Source: Psychroserpens ponticola (GTDB lineage: Bacteria; Bacteroidota; Bacteroidia; Flavobacteriales; Flavobacteriaceae). From it: DNA of 64,000 bases. A program made the translations under genes and the position numbers. The DNA is taken from the NCBI RefSeq assembly GCF_023556315.2, contig NZ_CP116221.1, positions 124,001-188,000 on the forward strand, read 5' to 3'. The notes under the pieces are model-generated. The model was not told where the DNA came from, did no database searches, and saw nothing but the letters and a program-made list of their open reading frames with translations. Numbering within the stretch: position 1 is the first letter of the stretch; each line of letters begins with the position of its first letter. Positions 54,789 to 64,000 of this stretch are shown here, one piece after another.

Positions 54789-56522
54789 ATGGCGTCTCAC
54801 TACGAAGCACCTATTAGAAGACCCTTAGTTACGGGAGAAAAATCATATCACGATGTATCGGTAGATGTGGCTGCTCCAGTTGAAGGAAAAGCAAACAAAT
54901 CTTGGTGGATTGTATTTTCAATAGCACTAATTGCCTTCCTTTGGGGAATAGGATGTATTATTTATACAATTTCTACTGGAATTGGTGTTTGGGGTCTAAA
55001 CAAAACCGTTGGTTGGGCTTGGGATATTACTAACTTCGTTTGGTGGGTTGGTATTGGTCATGCTGGAACACTAATTTCTGCTGTACTTTTACTATTCCGT
55101 CAAAAATGGAGAATGGCAATTAACCGTTCTGCAGAAGCAATGACCATTTTTTCAGTTGTACAAGCAGGTTTGTTTCCTGTTATTCATATGGGACGACCTT
55201 GGTTAGGGTATTGGGTGTTACCTATTCCAAACCAATTTGGTTCACTTTGGGTAAACTTTAACTCACCATTACTTTGGGATGTTTTTGCAATCTCAACATA
55301 CCTTTCGGTATCATTAGTATTCTGGTGGACAGGCTTACTTCCTGATTTTGCAATGATAAGAGATAGAGCTGTTAAACCTTTCCAAAAGAAAATCTATTCA
55401 TTATTGAGTTTCGGATGGTCTGGTAGAGCAAAAGATTGGCAACGTTTTGAAGAAGTATCTTTAGTTCTTGCTGGTTTGGCAACACCTCTTGTGCTTTCTG
55501 TACATACAATTGTATCCTTCGATTTCGCAACTTCAGTGATTCCAGGTTGGCATACGACGATTTTTCCTCCTTACTTTGTTGCAGGAGCGATTTTTTCTGG
55601 CTTTGCAATGGTAAACACACTCTTAATTATTATGCGAAAAGTGTGTAATTTAGAAGATTATATTACTGTTCAACATATCGAATTAATGAACATCGTAATT
55701 ATGCTTACTGGTTCTATTGTAGGTGTGGCATATATTACAGAGTTATTCATTGCGTGGTATTCTGGTGTTGAGTATGAACAATACGCATTCTTAAATAGAG
55801 CAACAGGTCCTTATGCTTGGGCATATTGGATGATGATGTCATGTAACGTATTCTCACCTCAATTTATGTGGTTTAAAAGATTGCGAACAAGTATTATGTT
55901 CTCATTCTTCATCTCTATTGTTGTTAATGTTGGGATGTGGTTTGAACGTTTCGTAATTATTGTAACATCATTGCATAGAGATTATTTACCATCATCTTGG
56001 ACAATGTTTTCACCAACATTTGTTGATATCGGAATTTTCATAGGAACTATTGGTTTCTTCTTCGTATTATTCTTATTGTATGCAAGAACTTTCCCTGTAA
56101 TAGCTCAAGCAGAAGTGAAAACGATTTTGAAATCTTCTGGTGAACGTTATAAAAATATTAGAGATAGAGGAGATAGTCTAGTTGGTACAGGTTCTGATGA
56201 AAGAACATCTGGTAAAGCAACAGTTGTTAAAAAGAAAGAATCAACTAAACCTACTGAAGATAATTCAGCAAAAGTAACAGATCTATTAGGTTCGATTGGT
56301 GCTTTTGATGCGAACTCTCAAACTGCTGATGATTTAAAACAAGTAAACGGCATTGGACCTAAAATGGAAGACGTATTGAATAGTATTGGTATTTATACAT
56401 TCCTTCAAGTTAGCAAAATGACAAAAAGAGAATATGACTTGCTAGATTCAATTACAGGTTCTTTTCCAGGAAGAGCTGAACGTGACGATTGGTCTGGACA
56501 AGCTAAAAAATTAATAAACTAA
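54789..56522 (+). CDS. actC: alternative complex III subunit C (NrfD-like) with a C-terminal helix-hairpin-helix tail
   Basis: Quinol-binding membrane subunit of 577 residues with about ten helices, of the NrfD/PsrC family: WWVGIGHAGTLISAVLLLFR and FPVIHMGRPWLGYW are typical. After the last helix (about 440) comes a charged linker and then, from about 495, a domain with DDLKQVNGIGPKMEDVLNSI and a later SFPGRAERDDWSGQAKKL. This is a helix-hairpin-helix module of the kind found as tails on some ribosomal and NADH dehydrogenase proteins. It is not part of the usual NrfD fold. Confidence 0.94.
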   Translation: MASHYEAPIRRPLVTGEKSYHDVSVDVAAPVEGKANKSWWIVFSIALIAFLWGIGCIIYTISTGIGVWGLNKTVGWAWDITNFVWWVGIGHAGTLISAVLLLFRQKWRMAINRSAEAMTIFSVVQAGLFPVIHMGRPWLGYWVLPIPNQFGSLWVNFNSPLLWDVFAISTYLSVSLVFWWTGLLPDFAMIRDRAVKPFQKKIYSLLSFGWSGRAKDWQRFEEVSLVLAGLATPLVLSVHTIVSFDFATSVIPGWHTTIFPPYFVAGAIFSGFAMVNTLLIIMRKVCNLEDYITVQHIELMNIVIMLTGSIVGVAYITELFIAWYSGVEYEQYAFLNRATGPYAWAYWMMMSCNVFSPQFMWFKRLRTSIMFSFFISIVVNVGMWFERFVIIVTSLHRDYLPSSWTMFSPTFVDIGIFIGTIGFFFVLFLLYARTFPVIAQAEVKTILKSSGERYKNIRDRGDSLVGTGSDERTSGKATVVKKKESTKPTEDNSAKVTDLLGSIGAFDANSQTADDLKQVNGIGPKMEDVLNSIGIYTFLQVSKMTKREYDLLDSITGSFPGRAERDDWSGQAKKLIN

Positions 56523-56531
56523 AAATAGTAC

Positions 56532-57062
56532 ATGGAAGCTTCAAAAGTAATTCACGCTATTTATACAGATGATGACGTCTTGATGAATGCTGTCAAGAAA
56601 GTTAAGGCAGAAAGACATCACATCGAAGAGATTTATACTCCTTTTCCTGTTCACGGACTAGATAAGGCGATGGGTTTAGAACCAACTCGTATTGCAATTG
56701 CTGCATTTATGTATGGATGTGTAGGTTTAACAGTTGCAATTGTGATGATGAATTTTATCATGATTGAAGATTGGCCACAAAATATTGGAGGAAAGCCTAG
56801 TTTTAGTTACATTGAAAACATGCCAGCTTTTGTGCCTATTATGTTTGAGCTGACTGTGTTTTTTGCAGCTCACTTAATGGTAATCACGTTTTACTTAAGA
56901 AGTAGAATGTGGCCATTTAAAAAAGCTGAAAACCCTGATCCTAGAACTACTGATGATCATTTCCTTATGGAAATAGCTGTTAATGGTAACGAAAACGAAT
57001 TGTCAGAGTTATTAAAAGAAACTGGAGCAGTAGAAATTAATTTAATTGATAAAGAGCACTAA
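56532..57062 (+). CDS. actD: alternative complex III subunit D (DUF3341)
   Basis: Membrane subunit of 176 residues with two helices (about 56-80 and 100-125) and the family opening in which an N-terminal soluble part leads to YTPFPVHGLDKAMGL. It sits ten bases after actC and ten before actE. It holds no cofactor motif; in the known complex ActD is structural. Confidence 0.94.
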   Translation: MEASKVIHAIYTDDDVLMNAVKKVKAERHHIEEIYTPFPVHGLDKAMGLEPTRIAIAAFMYGCVGLTVAIVMMNFIMIEDWPQNIGGKPSFSYIENMPAFVPIMFELTVFFAAHLMVITFYLRSRMWPFKKAENPDPRTTDDHFLMEIAVNGNENELSELLKETGAVEINLIDKEH

Positions 57063-57071
57063 TTTATTCAG

Positions 57072-57632
57072 ATGAAAAGCTTATTTAAAATAATAGTAGT
57101 ATTAATGGTGTTTGTAAGTATTCTCTCATGTAAGAAAGATACTAGACCAAACTACCAGTTTATGCCAAATATGTATGAGCCTATAGGTTATGAAACTTAT
57201 GCAGAGTCTGATGCTTTTCCTGGAGGAGTTGAAGCTCAGTTACCAGCAGAAGGTTCAATACCAAGAGGAGATTTTATGCCTTTTGAAATTGAAAACACTA
57301 ATGATGGTTACCTTTTTGCGAAAGAATCTTTAAAGAGTTCACTAAATTCAATACAAGTTGATAGTGAAAGAGGAAAAGAATTATACAATATTTATTGTGG
57401 AATTTGCCATGGAAATAAAGGCAAAGGCCAAGGTAAATTAGTGAAAAGAGAAAAAATATTAGGTGTTCCTAGTTATGATGATGCAGGAAGAGCTATTACA
57501 GAAGGTAGTATTTATCATACTATTTACTACGGAAAAAATGCAATGGGTTCTTATGCTAATCAGTTAAATGAAGAAGAGCGTTGGCAAGTTGTTGATTACG
57601 TATTGACGTTAAAAAGAGACTTAGAAAAATAA
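57072..57632 (+). CDS. actE: alternative complex III subunit E, monohaem cytochrome c lipoprotein
   Basis: Protein of 186 residues with a lipoprotein signal (VFVSILSC, Cys20) and one haem site CGICHGNKGKGQGK near residue 112. MGSYANQLNEEERWQVVDYV near the C-terminus contains the likely axial Met. As a lipid-anchored periplasmic cytochrome it would help pass electrons to the oxidase. It is placed between actD and actF with short gaps. Confidence 0.94.
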   Translation: MKSLFKIIVVLMVFVSILSCKKDTRPNYQFMPNMYEPIGYETYAESDAFPGGVEAQLPAEGSIPRGDFMPFEIENTNDGYLFAKESLKSSLNSIQVDSERGKELYNIYCGICHGNKGKGQGKLVKREKILGVPSYDDAGRAITEGSIYHTIYYGKNAMGSYANQLNEEERWQVVDYVLTLKRDLEK

Positions 57633-57656
57633 GATAGATAAAGATTATATATAGAT

Positions 57657-59075
57657 ATGTATACATTTTCAAGTAAATTAAAATCAGTTGCAATTGGCCT
57701 TATGATAATAGGAGCCATTGGAGTTGCTTATGGTTTTTTCTCATCTCATAAAGATTTTGCCCAAGTTGAAGAAATGTTGGCTAGCGAATCTCATCATGGT
57801 GATGGTCATGGAGAAACAGCAAATCATCATGAAGCTGAAGCAGATGATTCTCATGCGGTTGACCATGCTCAAGGAACTGAACATGCTCATGATGAAGTTA
57901 CTCACGCTGTTGCTCCAGTTCATGGAGAACATGCAGAAGTTGATGAACATACAAAACATGTGAATCATGTAATGCATGCTATGCACAATAGACCTTGGTC
58001 AGCTTTATATGTTGCAGCTTTTTTCTTCTTTATGATTGCACTTGGTGTGTTAGCTTTTTATGCAGTTCAATATGCTGCACAGGCAGGTTGGTCTCCATTA
58101 CTATTAAGAGTCATGGAAGGTATTACTGCATACATGTTGCCAGGAGCTTTAATTGTTTTAGGTATAGCAGCATTATCTCACTATGTTGGACATAACAATA
58201 TTTTTGTTTGGATGAATCCAGATATGGTTGATCCATCAAGTGAACATTATGATAAATTAGTCGCTGGTAAAAAAGGCTGGTTAAATGTTGGGATGTTCAT
58301 TTTAAGAGGGTTGATATTTATCGGTGGATGGTTTCTTTATAGATATTTCTCTCGTAAATTTTCAATTGCTCAAGATAAAGCAAACGACGACAAAAATTTT
58401 AAAAAGACATTCCGTATCTCGGCAGCATTCTTAGTTTTCTTTTTGTATACTGAATCAATGATGTCTTGGGATTGGATTATGAGTGTTGATCCTCACTGGT
58501 TCTCAACATTATTTGGATGGTATGTTCTAGCAGGAATGATGGTATGTGGTATCACTGTAATTTCAATGATTACTATTTATTTAAAATCTAAAGGGTATTT
58601 GCCTAGAGTAAATGATAGCCATATTCACGATTTAGCTAAATTCATGTTTGCATTTAGTATTTTTTGGACATATTTATGGTTCTCACAATTTATGCTTATT
58701 TGGTATTCTAATATTCCAGAAGAAGTTACTTACTTTGTGACACGATTCCAAGATTACCAATTACCTTTCTTAGGGATGGTTGCTATGAACTTTGTGTTCC
58801 CATTGTTAGTATTAATGAATAGTGATTACAAACGTATTCCTTGGTTCGTTATTATGGCAGGTATCGTTATTTTATGTGGTCACTATATTGACATATTTAA
58901 TATGATTATGCCAGCAACAGTTGGTGATCAATGGTCAATTGGAATTCCAGAAATATTTTCAATGTTATTCTTTGCAGGATTATTTATATTTATTGTCTTT
59001 ACTGCTTTAACAAAAGCGCCATTGACACCAGAGCGTAATCCTTTCTTAAAAGAGAGTGAACATTTCCATTATTAA
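57657..59075 (+). CDS. actF: alternative complex III subunit F with a His-rich N-terminal insert
   Basis: Membrane subunit of 472 residues with about ten helices, related to ActC/NrfD in fold but with no cofactor motif. After a first helix (about 8-28), residues about 45-112 form a soluble insert with 17 histidines plus many acidic residues, reading for example SHHGDGHGETANHHEAEADD. The membrane part contains MMSWDWIMSVDPHWFSTLFG and FARTRFQ-like loops typical of the family. The insert is unusual and may bind metal. The next gene, coxB, starts 29 bases on. Confidence 0.94.
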   Translation: MYTFSSKLKSVAIGLMIIGAIGVAYGFFSSHKDFAQVEEMLASESHHGDGHGETANHHEAEADDSHAVDHAQGTEHAHDEVTHAVAPVHGEHAEVDEHTKHVNHVMHAMHNRPWSALYVAAFFFFMIALGVLAFYAVQYAAQAGWSPLLLRVMEGITAYMLPGALIVLGIAALSHYVGHNNIFVWMNPDMVDPSSEHYDKLVAGKKGWLNVGMFILRGLIFIGGWFLYRYFSRKFSIAQDKANDDKNFKKTFRISAAFLVFFLYTESMMSWDWIMSVDPHWFSTLFGWYVLAGMMVCGITVISMITIYLKSKGYLPRVNDSHIHDLAKFMFAFSIFWTYLWFSQFMLIWYSNIPEEVTYFVTRFQDYQLPFLGMVAMNFVFPLLVLMNSDYKRIPWFVIMAGIVILCGHYIDIFNMIMPATVGDQWSIGIPEIFSMLFFAGLFIFIVFTALTKAPLTPERNPFLKESEHFHY

Positions 59076-59103
59076 TAATATTAAATAAAGAAGACAAACG
59101 ACA

Positions 59104-60165
59104 ATGACTGCTTTTTTAACACTTATAATAGTACTTTTCATAGCTGTTGCAATTTGGCAAATGGTGAAAATATTTGATCTCTCTCAAGTAGGTTCAGATA
59201 ATGGACAAGTAGCTACAGATAAAGACAATACTCTTAATGGATATTTAATGATGGGATTCCTAATCTTTATCTATGCCATTACTATCGCAAGTTTCTGGTA
59301 TTTAGGAGATTTGCCATTAATGTCAAATTCTGCTTCAGAACATGGACCTGGTTTAGATAATTTAATGGTTATCTCAATGGCTCTTATCTTTGTGGTTCAA
59401 ACCTTTACTCAATTTTTATTACACTATTTTGCTTATAAATATAAAGGTGAAAAAGGGCGTAAAGCATTGTTTTATGCTGATAATAATACTTTAGAAGCTA
59501 TTTGGACATTTATTCCTGTAGTTGTGCTAGCTGGATTAATTATTTATGGTTTATTTACTTGGACAACTATCATGAATGTTGATGAAAGTGATGACCCAAT
59601 GGTTATTGAGTTATATGCGCAACAATTTAACTGGAAAGCTCGTTATGGAGGAGAAGACAATACATTGGGTATGGCTAATGTGAGATTAATTGATATTGAT
59701 CGTGCAAACATATTAGGTGTTGATGAATCGGATCCTTATGCTCAAGATGATGTAATAACCACTGAATTACATTTACCTGTTGGAAGACCAGTTTTATTCA
59801 AGATGCGTTCGCAAGATGTATTACACTCTGCATATATGCCTCATTTTAGAGCACAAATGAATTGTGTTCCAGGTATGATTACTCAATTTGGATTCACACC
59901 TTCAGTGACAACTACTGATATGCGTCGTAATCCAGATATTATTGAAAAAGTAAAAAATATCAATACACTACGATTAGAACGACAAGTTGAAATTGAAGCT
60001 AAAGGACAAGAATTAATATATGAGTTTGATTACCTACTATTATGTAATAAAATATGTGGTACATCTCATTATAATATGCAAATGAAGATTATTGTTGAAA
60101 CTCAAGAAGAATATGATGCTTGGATAAGTGAACAAAAAACGTTCAAGAATTCTTTAACTAACTAA
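59104..60165 (+). CDS. coxB: cytochrome c oxidase subunit II
   Basis: Subunit of 353 residues carrying the Cu-A electron entry site. Three N-terminal hydrophobic segments rather than the usual two are seen (about 2-20, 48-68 and 85-110), followed by the conserved NTLEAIWTFIPVVVLAGLII and a periplasmic cupredoxin domain. The Cu-A ligands are intact: Cys314, Cys318, His322 and Met325 in CNKICGTSHYNM, with the upstream His in DVLHSAYMP. It contains no fused cytochrome c domain, so electrons must come from separate cytochromes such as ActA or ActE. Confidence 0.95.
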   Translation: MTAFLTLIIVLFIAVAIWQMVKIFDLSQVGSDNGQVATDKDNTLNGYLMMGFLIFIYAITIASFWYLGDLPLMSNSASEHGPGLDNLMVISMALIFVVQTFTQFLLHYFAYKYKGEKGRKALFYADNNTLEAIWTFIPVVVLAGLIIYGLFTWTTIMNVDESDDPMVIELYAQQFNWKARYGGEDNTLGMANVRLIDIDRANILGVDESDPYAQDDVITTELHLPVGRPVLFKMRSQDVLHSAYMPHFRAQMNCVPGMITQFGFTPSVTTTDMRRNPDIIEKVKNINTLRLERQVEIEAKGQELIYEFDYLLLCNKICGTSHYNMQMKIIVETQEEYDAWISEQKTFKNSLTN

Positions 60166-60189
60166 AAGATTAAAAAAAGAAAATAGATT

Positions 60190-61983
60190 ATGTCAGCACA
60201 CGCAGATACTCACGCACACGACGACGATCACGGACATCATCATAAAGAGACTTTTGTTACTAAATATATTTTTAGTCAAGATCACAAAATGATTGCTAAA
60301 CAGTATCTAATTACAGGTACTATTATGGGAGTTATTGGTGTTTTAATGTCGATTATGTTCCGTATGCAAATTGCATGGCCAGAAGAACCTAATGTTCTTT
60401 TTGAAGCATTATTAGGGAAATGGGCTCCTGATGGCGTTATGGATGCTGATATTTATTTGGCATTGGTAACCATTCATGGTACCATAATGGTATTCTTTGT
60501 ATTGACAGCAGGATTAAGTGGTACGTTTAGTAACCTTTTAATTCCATTACAAATTGGTGCAAGAGATATGGCATCTGGTTTCTTAAATATGGTTTCATAT
60601 TGGTTGTTTTTCTTATCTAGTGTGATTATGGTCATTTCATTATTCGTTGAAGCTGGACCAGCTGCAGCAGGATGGACGATCTATCCACCTTTAAGTGCCT
60701 TACCAATGGCTCAAGGCGGTTCTGGTATGGGAATGACTTTATGGTTAGTATCTATGGCAATATTTATTGCGTCATCATTACTTGGCTCATTAAATTACAT
60801 AGTAACCGTAATTAACTTGCGTACAAAAGGAATGTCTATGACAAGATTACCATTAACAATTTGGGCATTCTTTGTAACAGCCATTATTGGTGTTGTATCA
60901 TTCCCAGTATTATTATCTGCCGCGTTATTGTTAATAATGGATAGAAGTTTTGGTACATCTTTCTTCTTGTCAGATATATTTATTCAAGGAGAAGTTTTAC
61001 ATTATCAAGGTGGATCTCCTGTTTTGTTTGAACACTTATTTTGGTTTCTAGGTCATCCTGAAGTTTATATTGTGATATTACCAGCTATGGGACTAGTTTC
61101 AGAAATTATGGCATCTAGTTCTCGTAAGCCTATTTTTGGTTATAGAGCGATGATTATGTCAATTTTAGCAATTGCATTCCTTTCAACTATTGTTTGGGGA
61201 CATCATATGTTTATATCAGGTATGAATCCGTTCTTAGGATCTGTATTTACATTTACAACCTTATTAATTGCAATACCTTCAGCGGTTAAAGCTTTTAACT
61301 GGATAACCACCATTTGGAAAGGAAATGTCCAGATGAATCCAGCCATGCTGTTTTCAATAGGATTTGTTTCAACTTTCATTACAGGTGGTCTTACAGGTAT
61401 TATTTTAGGAGATAGTGCTTTAGATATTAATGTTCATGATACTTACTTTGTTGTAGCGCATTTCCACTTAGTAATGGGTATTTCGGCACTTTACGGGATG
61501 TTTGCTGGTATTTATCATTGGTTCCCTAAAATGTTTGGTAGAATGCTAAATAAAAACCTTGGATATTTACATTTCTGGGTGACAGCAGTTTGTGCTTATG
61601 GTGTGTTCTTTCCAATGCACTTTATAGGTATGGCTGGTTTACCAAGACGTTACTATACAAATTCAAATTTCCCATTATTTGATGATACTGCCAATGCAAA
61701 TGTTGTTATAACTATGTTTGCTATTGTTGGTGGAGTATTTCAATTAGTGTATTTATGGAATTTCTTCCATTCTATTTTCTTCGGAAAGAAAGCAGTACAA
61801 AATCCTTGGAGATCTACAACTTTAGAGTGGACAGCTCCAGTAAAACATATTCATGGAAACTGGGAAGGTGAAATTCCTCACGTTCACCGTTGGGCTTATG
61901 ATTACAGTAAACCTGGACATGATGTCGATTTCGTGCCTCAGAATATTCCATTAAAAGATGGAGAAGAAGAACTTCAACATTAA
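60190..61983 (+). CDS. coxA: cytochrome c oxidase subunit I
   Basis: Catalytic oxygen-reducing, proton-pumping subunit of 597 residues with twelve or more helices. Haem and Cu-B ligands are readable: WFLGHPEVYIVILPA, WGHHMFISGMNP, and DTYFVVAHFHLVMG with the two haem histidines. The N-terminus is His-rich (MSAHADTHAHDDDHGHHHKE) before the first helix. It is the last gene of the operon, 24 bases after coxB, and ends at a hairpin terminator (62004-62035). Together with actABCDEF it forms a quinol-to-oxygen supercomplex of the kind described in Flavobacterium johnsoniae. Confidence 0.97.
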   Translation: MSAHADTHAHDDDHGHHHKETFVTKYIFSQDHKMIAKQYLITGTIMGVIGVLMSIMFRMQIAWPEEPNVLFEALLGKWAPDGVMDADIYLALVTIHGTIMVFFVLTAGLSGTFSNLLIPLQIGARDMASGFLNMVSYWLFFLSSVIMVISLFVEAGPAAAGWTIYPPLSALPMAQGGSGMGMTLWLVSMAIFIASSLLGSLNYIVTVINLRTKGMSMTRLPLTIWAFFVTAIIGVVSFPVLLSAALLLIMDRSFGTSFFLSDIFIQGEVLHYQGGSPVLFEHLFWFLGHPEVYIVILPAMGLVSEIMASSSRKPIFGYRAMIMSILAIAFLSTIVWGHHMFISGMNPFLGSVFTFTTLLIAIPSAVKAFNWITTIWKGNVQMNPAMLFSIGFVSTFITGGLTGIILGDSALDINVHDTYFVVAHFHLVMGISALYGMFAGIYHWFPKMFGRMLNKNLGYLHFWVTAVCAYGVFFPMHFIGMAGLPRRYYTNSNFPLFDDTANANVVITMFAIVGGVFQLVYLWNFFHSIFFGKKAVQNPWRSTTLEWTAPVKHIHGNWEGEIPHVHRWAYDYSKPGHDVDFVPQNIPLKDGEEELQH

Positions 61984-62003
61984 ACTGTCTTTATAAAATA
62001 TTG

Positions 62004-62035
62004 AAAAGCCTTTCGTAAATATCGAAAGGCTTTTT
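62004..62035 (+). terminator. terminator of the act-cox operon
   Basis: AAAAGCCTTTCG (62004-62015), a 7-base loop and CGAAAGGCTTTTT (62023-62035) form a strong stem with a T-run. Confidence 0.92.
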
Positions 62036-62038
62036 GTT

Positions 62039-62046
62039 TATATTTG
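62039..62046 (+). promoter_or_regulatory. -7 promoter box of ruvB
   Basis: Exact TATATTTG, 37 bases upstream of the ruvB ATG and directly behind the act-cox terminator. Confidence 0.55.
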
Positions 62047-62083
62047 TTTGAGCTGAACAAGTTTCAGTTTCTAATTTAATTTT

Positions 62084-63106
62084 ATGAACGAAAACTTAGA
62101 TCCTACAAACGAAAATTTCTCTTCAGAAGAAATAGACGTCGAAAAAAAGTTGAGACCTTTATCCTTTGATGATTTTACAGGTCAGGATCAAGTACTAGAG
62201 AACCTTCAAATTTTTGTTCAGGCAGCTAATCAAAGAAATGAAGCATTAGACCATACCTTGTTTCATGGTCCTCCAGGCCTCGGTAAAACAACACTTGCAC
62301 ATATTTTAGCAAGTGAACTTAGTGTTGGTATTAAAGTGACTTCTGGTCCTGTACTTGATAAACCAGGAGACTTAGCAGGATTGTTGACTAACCTTGATGA
62401 ACGCGATGTTTTATTTATTGATGAGATTCATAGATTAAGTCCTATAGTAGAAGAGTATTTGTATTCTGCTATGGAAGATTATAAAATTGATATTATGATT
62501 GAATCTGGCCCTAATGCCAGAACAGTTCAACTCAATTTAAATCCTTTTACGCTTGTTGGAGCCACAACGCGATCAGGATTGTTAACAGCACCAATGCGTG
62601 CTCGTTTTGGTATTCAAAGCCGATTACAATATTATAAAACCGATTTATTAACTAGTATAGTACAAAGAAGTGCTGCAATTCTTGATGTTCCAATCTCAAT
62701 GGAAGCTGCAATTGAAATTGCTGGCAGAAGTCGAGGAACACCTAGAATAGCAAATGCTTTATTACGTCGTGTTAGAGATTTTGCACAAATAAAAGGGAAT
62801 GGAAGTATCGATATAAAAATAGCAAAGTTTGCATTAGAAGCGCTTAATGTTGATGCTCATGGTTTAGATGAAATGGATAATAAAATCCTTGAAACTATTA
62901 TCGAAAAATTTAAAGGCGGTCCAGTCGGAATTTCAACGATTGCAACAGCTGTTAGTGAAAGTCCAGAAACGATTGAAGAAGTATATGAGCCTTTTCTTAT
63001 TCAACAAGGATTTATTATGCGTACTCCTCGTGGACGTGAAGTTACCGAACAAGCTTATAAACATTTAGGTAAAATTAAAGGGCCTTCACAAGGCGGATTA
63101 TTTTAA
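62084..63106 (+). CDS. ruvB: Holliday junction branch-migration helicase RuvB
   Basis: AAA+ motor of 340 residues that drives Holliday junction movement with RuvA. Motifs: [19 protein letters not shown] at the N-terminus, Walker [13 protein letters not shown], Walker [31 protein letters not shown] (sensor and arginine region), [20 protein letters not shown] and a C-terminal winged helix with [16 protein letters not shown]. Complete and of usual length. It has its own promoter after the oxidase operon. Confidence 0.98.
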   Translation: MNENLDPTNENFSSEEIDVEKKLRPLSFDDFTGQDQVLENLQIFVQAANQRNEALDHTLFHGPPGLGKTTLAHILASELSVGIKVTSGPVLDKPGDLAGLLTNLDERDVLFIDEIHRLSPIVEEYLYSAMEDYKIDIMIESGPNARTVQLNLNPFTLVGATTRSGLLTAPMRARFGIQSRLQYYKTDLLTSIVQRSAAILDVPISMEAAIEIAGRSRGTPRIANALLRRVRDFAQIKGNGSIDIKIAKFALEALNVDAHGLDEMDNKILETIIEKFKGGPVGISTIATAVSESPETIEEVYEPFLIQQGFIMRTPRGREVTEQAYKHLGKIKGPSQGGLF

Positions 63107-63170
63107 AAAAAGGTTGTCATATTGAATATGTTTCAAAATCTCATCTTACCTTTATAGGAAATCGTTTTTA

Positions 63171-64000
63171 ATGCATTCAAAAAAAGACATTCCTACTGTT
63201 CCTTTAATTAAATTCATAAAGCATTCGTTAGAGATTCTTAAGAATCCTTTACCTTTTCACCATCGGAATTTTAATGATAAAGGTGATGTCTTCAGATTAA
63301 AAATAGGCTTCAATAATGCAGTCTTTTTTGTTAGAGATACTGCATTTGCACAATACGTTCTTCAGAAAAATCAAAAAAATTATGTCAAGTCAAAAATTCA
63401 AACGGAAGACTTAGTAAAATATGTTGGTGAAGGATTATTAACTTCCGAAGGAGAAAAATGGAAGAAGCAACGCAAAATGATGCAGCCTGCTTTCCATAAA
63501 AAACAATTAGAAAATTTATTGGTAGGAATGCAAGACACCATAATTTCTGAATATAAAAACATAGAAACTGATAAAACAATAGACCTATTTCCAATCCTAA
63601 ATGATTTGGCTTTTCAAACCGTTGTGAAATCACTATTCACAAAAGCAGCTAAAGGAAAAGATATGGAAAAGCTTCAGTTTATTACCGAAGCTAATCAAAG
63701 AATGCTCGTTAAAGAATTACGTCAGCCTTATTTAGCATGGTGGTTTAAAATAAGCGGAACATTACAAAAGCACATAAACCTTTCAAAAGAAGCTCGAACT
63801 ATTTTAAAAGGTATTGTCGATGAACGGAAATCCTCAGGCAAAAACTATGGCGATTTGTTAGACATGCTTTTAGAAACAAAATATGACGATGGTAAAGGAA
63901 TGAGTGAAGAACAGCTTATCGATGAAATCTTAATTATTTTTACTGCTGGTCATGAAACCACATCAAATGCTTTAACCTTTACATTTCAATTATTAGCGAA
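63171..64000 (+). CDS. cytochrome P450 (3' end outside window)
   Basis: The frame from the ATG at 63171 stays open to the right edge, giving 276 codons of a protein that would normally have about 450. The N-terminal P450 pattern is clear: NPLPFHHRNFNDKGDVFRLK, then VGEGLLTSEGEKWKKQRKMM with the C-helix WxxxR-type block, PAFHKKQLE, and in the I-helix FTAGHETTSNALTFTF with the oxygen-activating A/G-G-x-E/D-T-T motif. The haem Cys loop lies outside the window. No membrane anchor is obvious. A monooxygenase of the soluble CYP102/CYP4-like type; substrate unknown. Confidence 0.92.
   Translation, partial: MHSKKDIPTVPLIKFIKHSLEILKNPLPFHHRNFNDKGDVFRLKIGFNNAVFFVRDTAFAQYVLQKNQKNYVKSKIQTEDLVKYVGEGLLTSEGEKWKKQRKMMQPAFHKKQLENLLVGMQDTIISEYKNIETDKTIDLFPILNDLAFQTVVKSLFTKAAKGKDMEKLQFITEANQRMLVKELRQPYLAWWFKISGTLQKHINLSKEARTILKGIVDERKSSGKNYGDLLDMLLETKYDDGKGMSEEQLIDEILIIFTAGHETTSNALTFTFQLLA

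Noticed and set aside
57718-57986. Met/His-rich frames in actF on both strands
   Set aside because: They are shadows of the histidine-rich coding stretch.

Overview
The window looks like a chromosomal segment of an AT-rich marine-type member of the Flavobacteriaceae (phylum Bacteroidota). Supporting signs are a type IX secretion C-terminal tail on a leucine-rich-repeat protein, a one-component hybrid sensor with Reg_prop propellers, a GH92 lipoprotein, an alternative complex III operon joined to cytochrome oxidase, and repeated promoters of the Bacteroidota form TAnnTTTG. Genus cannot be fixed from the sequence alone.

Layout. 1-1858: end of a YgiQ-family radical SAM gene, cut by the window edge. 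1883-4769: a small accessory island with a short divergent gene, a perfect 14-bp inverted repeat, a controller-like HTH gene, a gene for a PD-(D/E)XK-like nuclease fused to a Schlafen-group-3/DUF2075 helicase, and a Nudix hydrolase. 4781-7642: polA, followed by an intergenic region with a REP-type palindrome and a terminator. 7973-17675: a giant head-repeat fibre protein ending in a C1q-like domain, an LRR protein with a T9SS tail, and a hybrid two-component regulator. 17760-24591: isoaspartyl peptidase, GNAT, two membrane proteins, cyanophycinase and cyanophycin synthetase. 24663-26715: a small exported protein, a possible gene remnant and an aldehyde dehydrogenase. 26818-37900: a second head-repeat fibre, a LytTR regulator with its TPR histidine kinase, glycosylasparaginase, a sugar permease and a GH92 mannosidase, all on the minus strand. 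38014-44733: metallophosphoesterase, a cysteine-less thioredoxin-like protein, polysaccharide deacetylase, a DUF2723 membrane protein, tRNA-Gln and a universal stress protein. 44888-49419: rimP-nusA-infB behind a terminator-like leader hairpin. 49526-49909: a SPOR protein. 50109-61983: actABCDEF-coxBA. 62084-63106: ruvB. 63171 to the edge: the 5' part of a cytochrome P450.

How the genes work together. Cyanophycin synthetase, cyanophycinase and an isoaspartyl peptidase could make, cut and recycle an Asp-Arg storage polymer. GH92, permease and glycosylasparaginase fit stepwise use of N-glycans. The act-cox block builds a quinol-to-oxygen respiratory supercomplex. The two fibre proteins share sequence modules and similar terminators and each sits beside a signalling system, which suggests regulated surface display.

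The most unusual unit is 1883-4386: a restriction-controller-like HTH protein, with its likely operator, placed directly in front of a nuclease-helicase rather than a restriction-modification system. This is a reasonable candidate for an anti-phage cassette, but the function is inferred. All calls come from reading the sequence and translated proteins; no database search was run.
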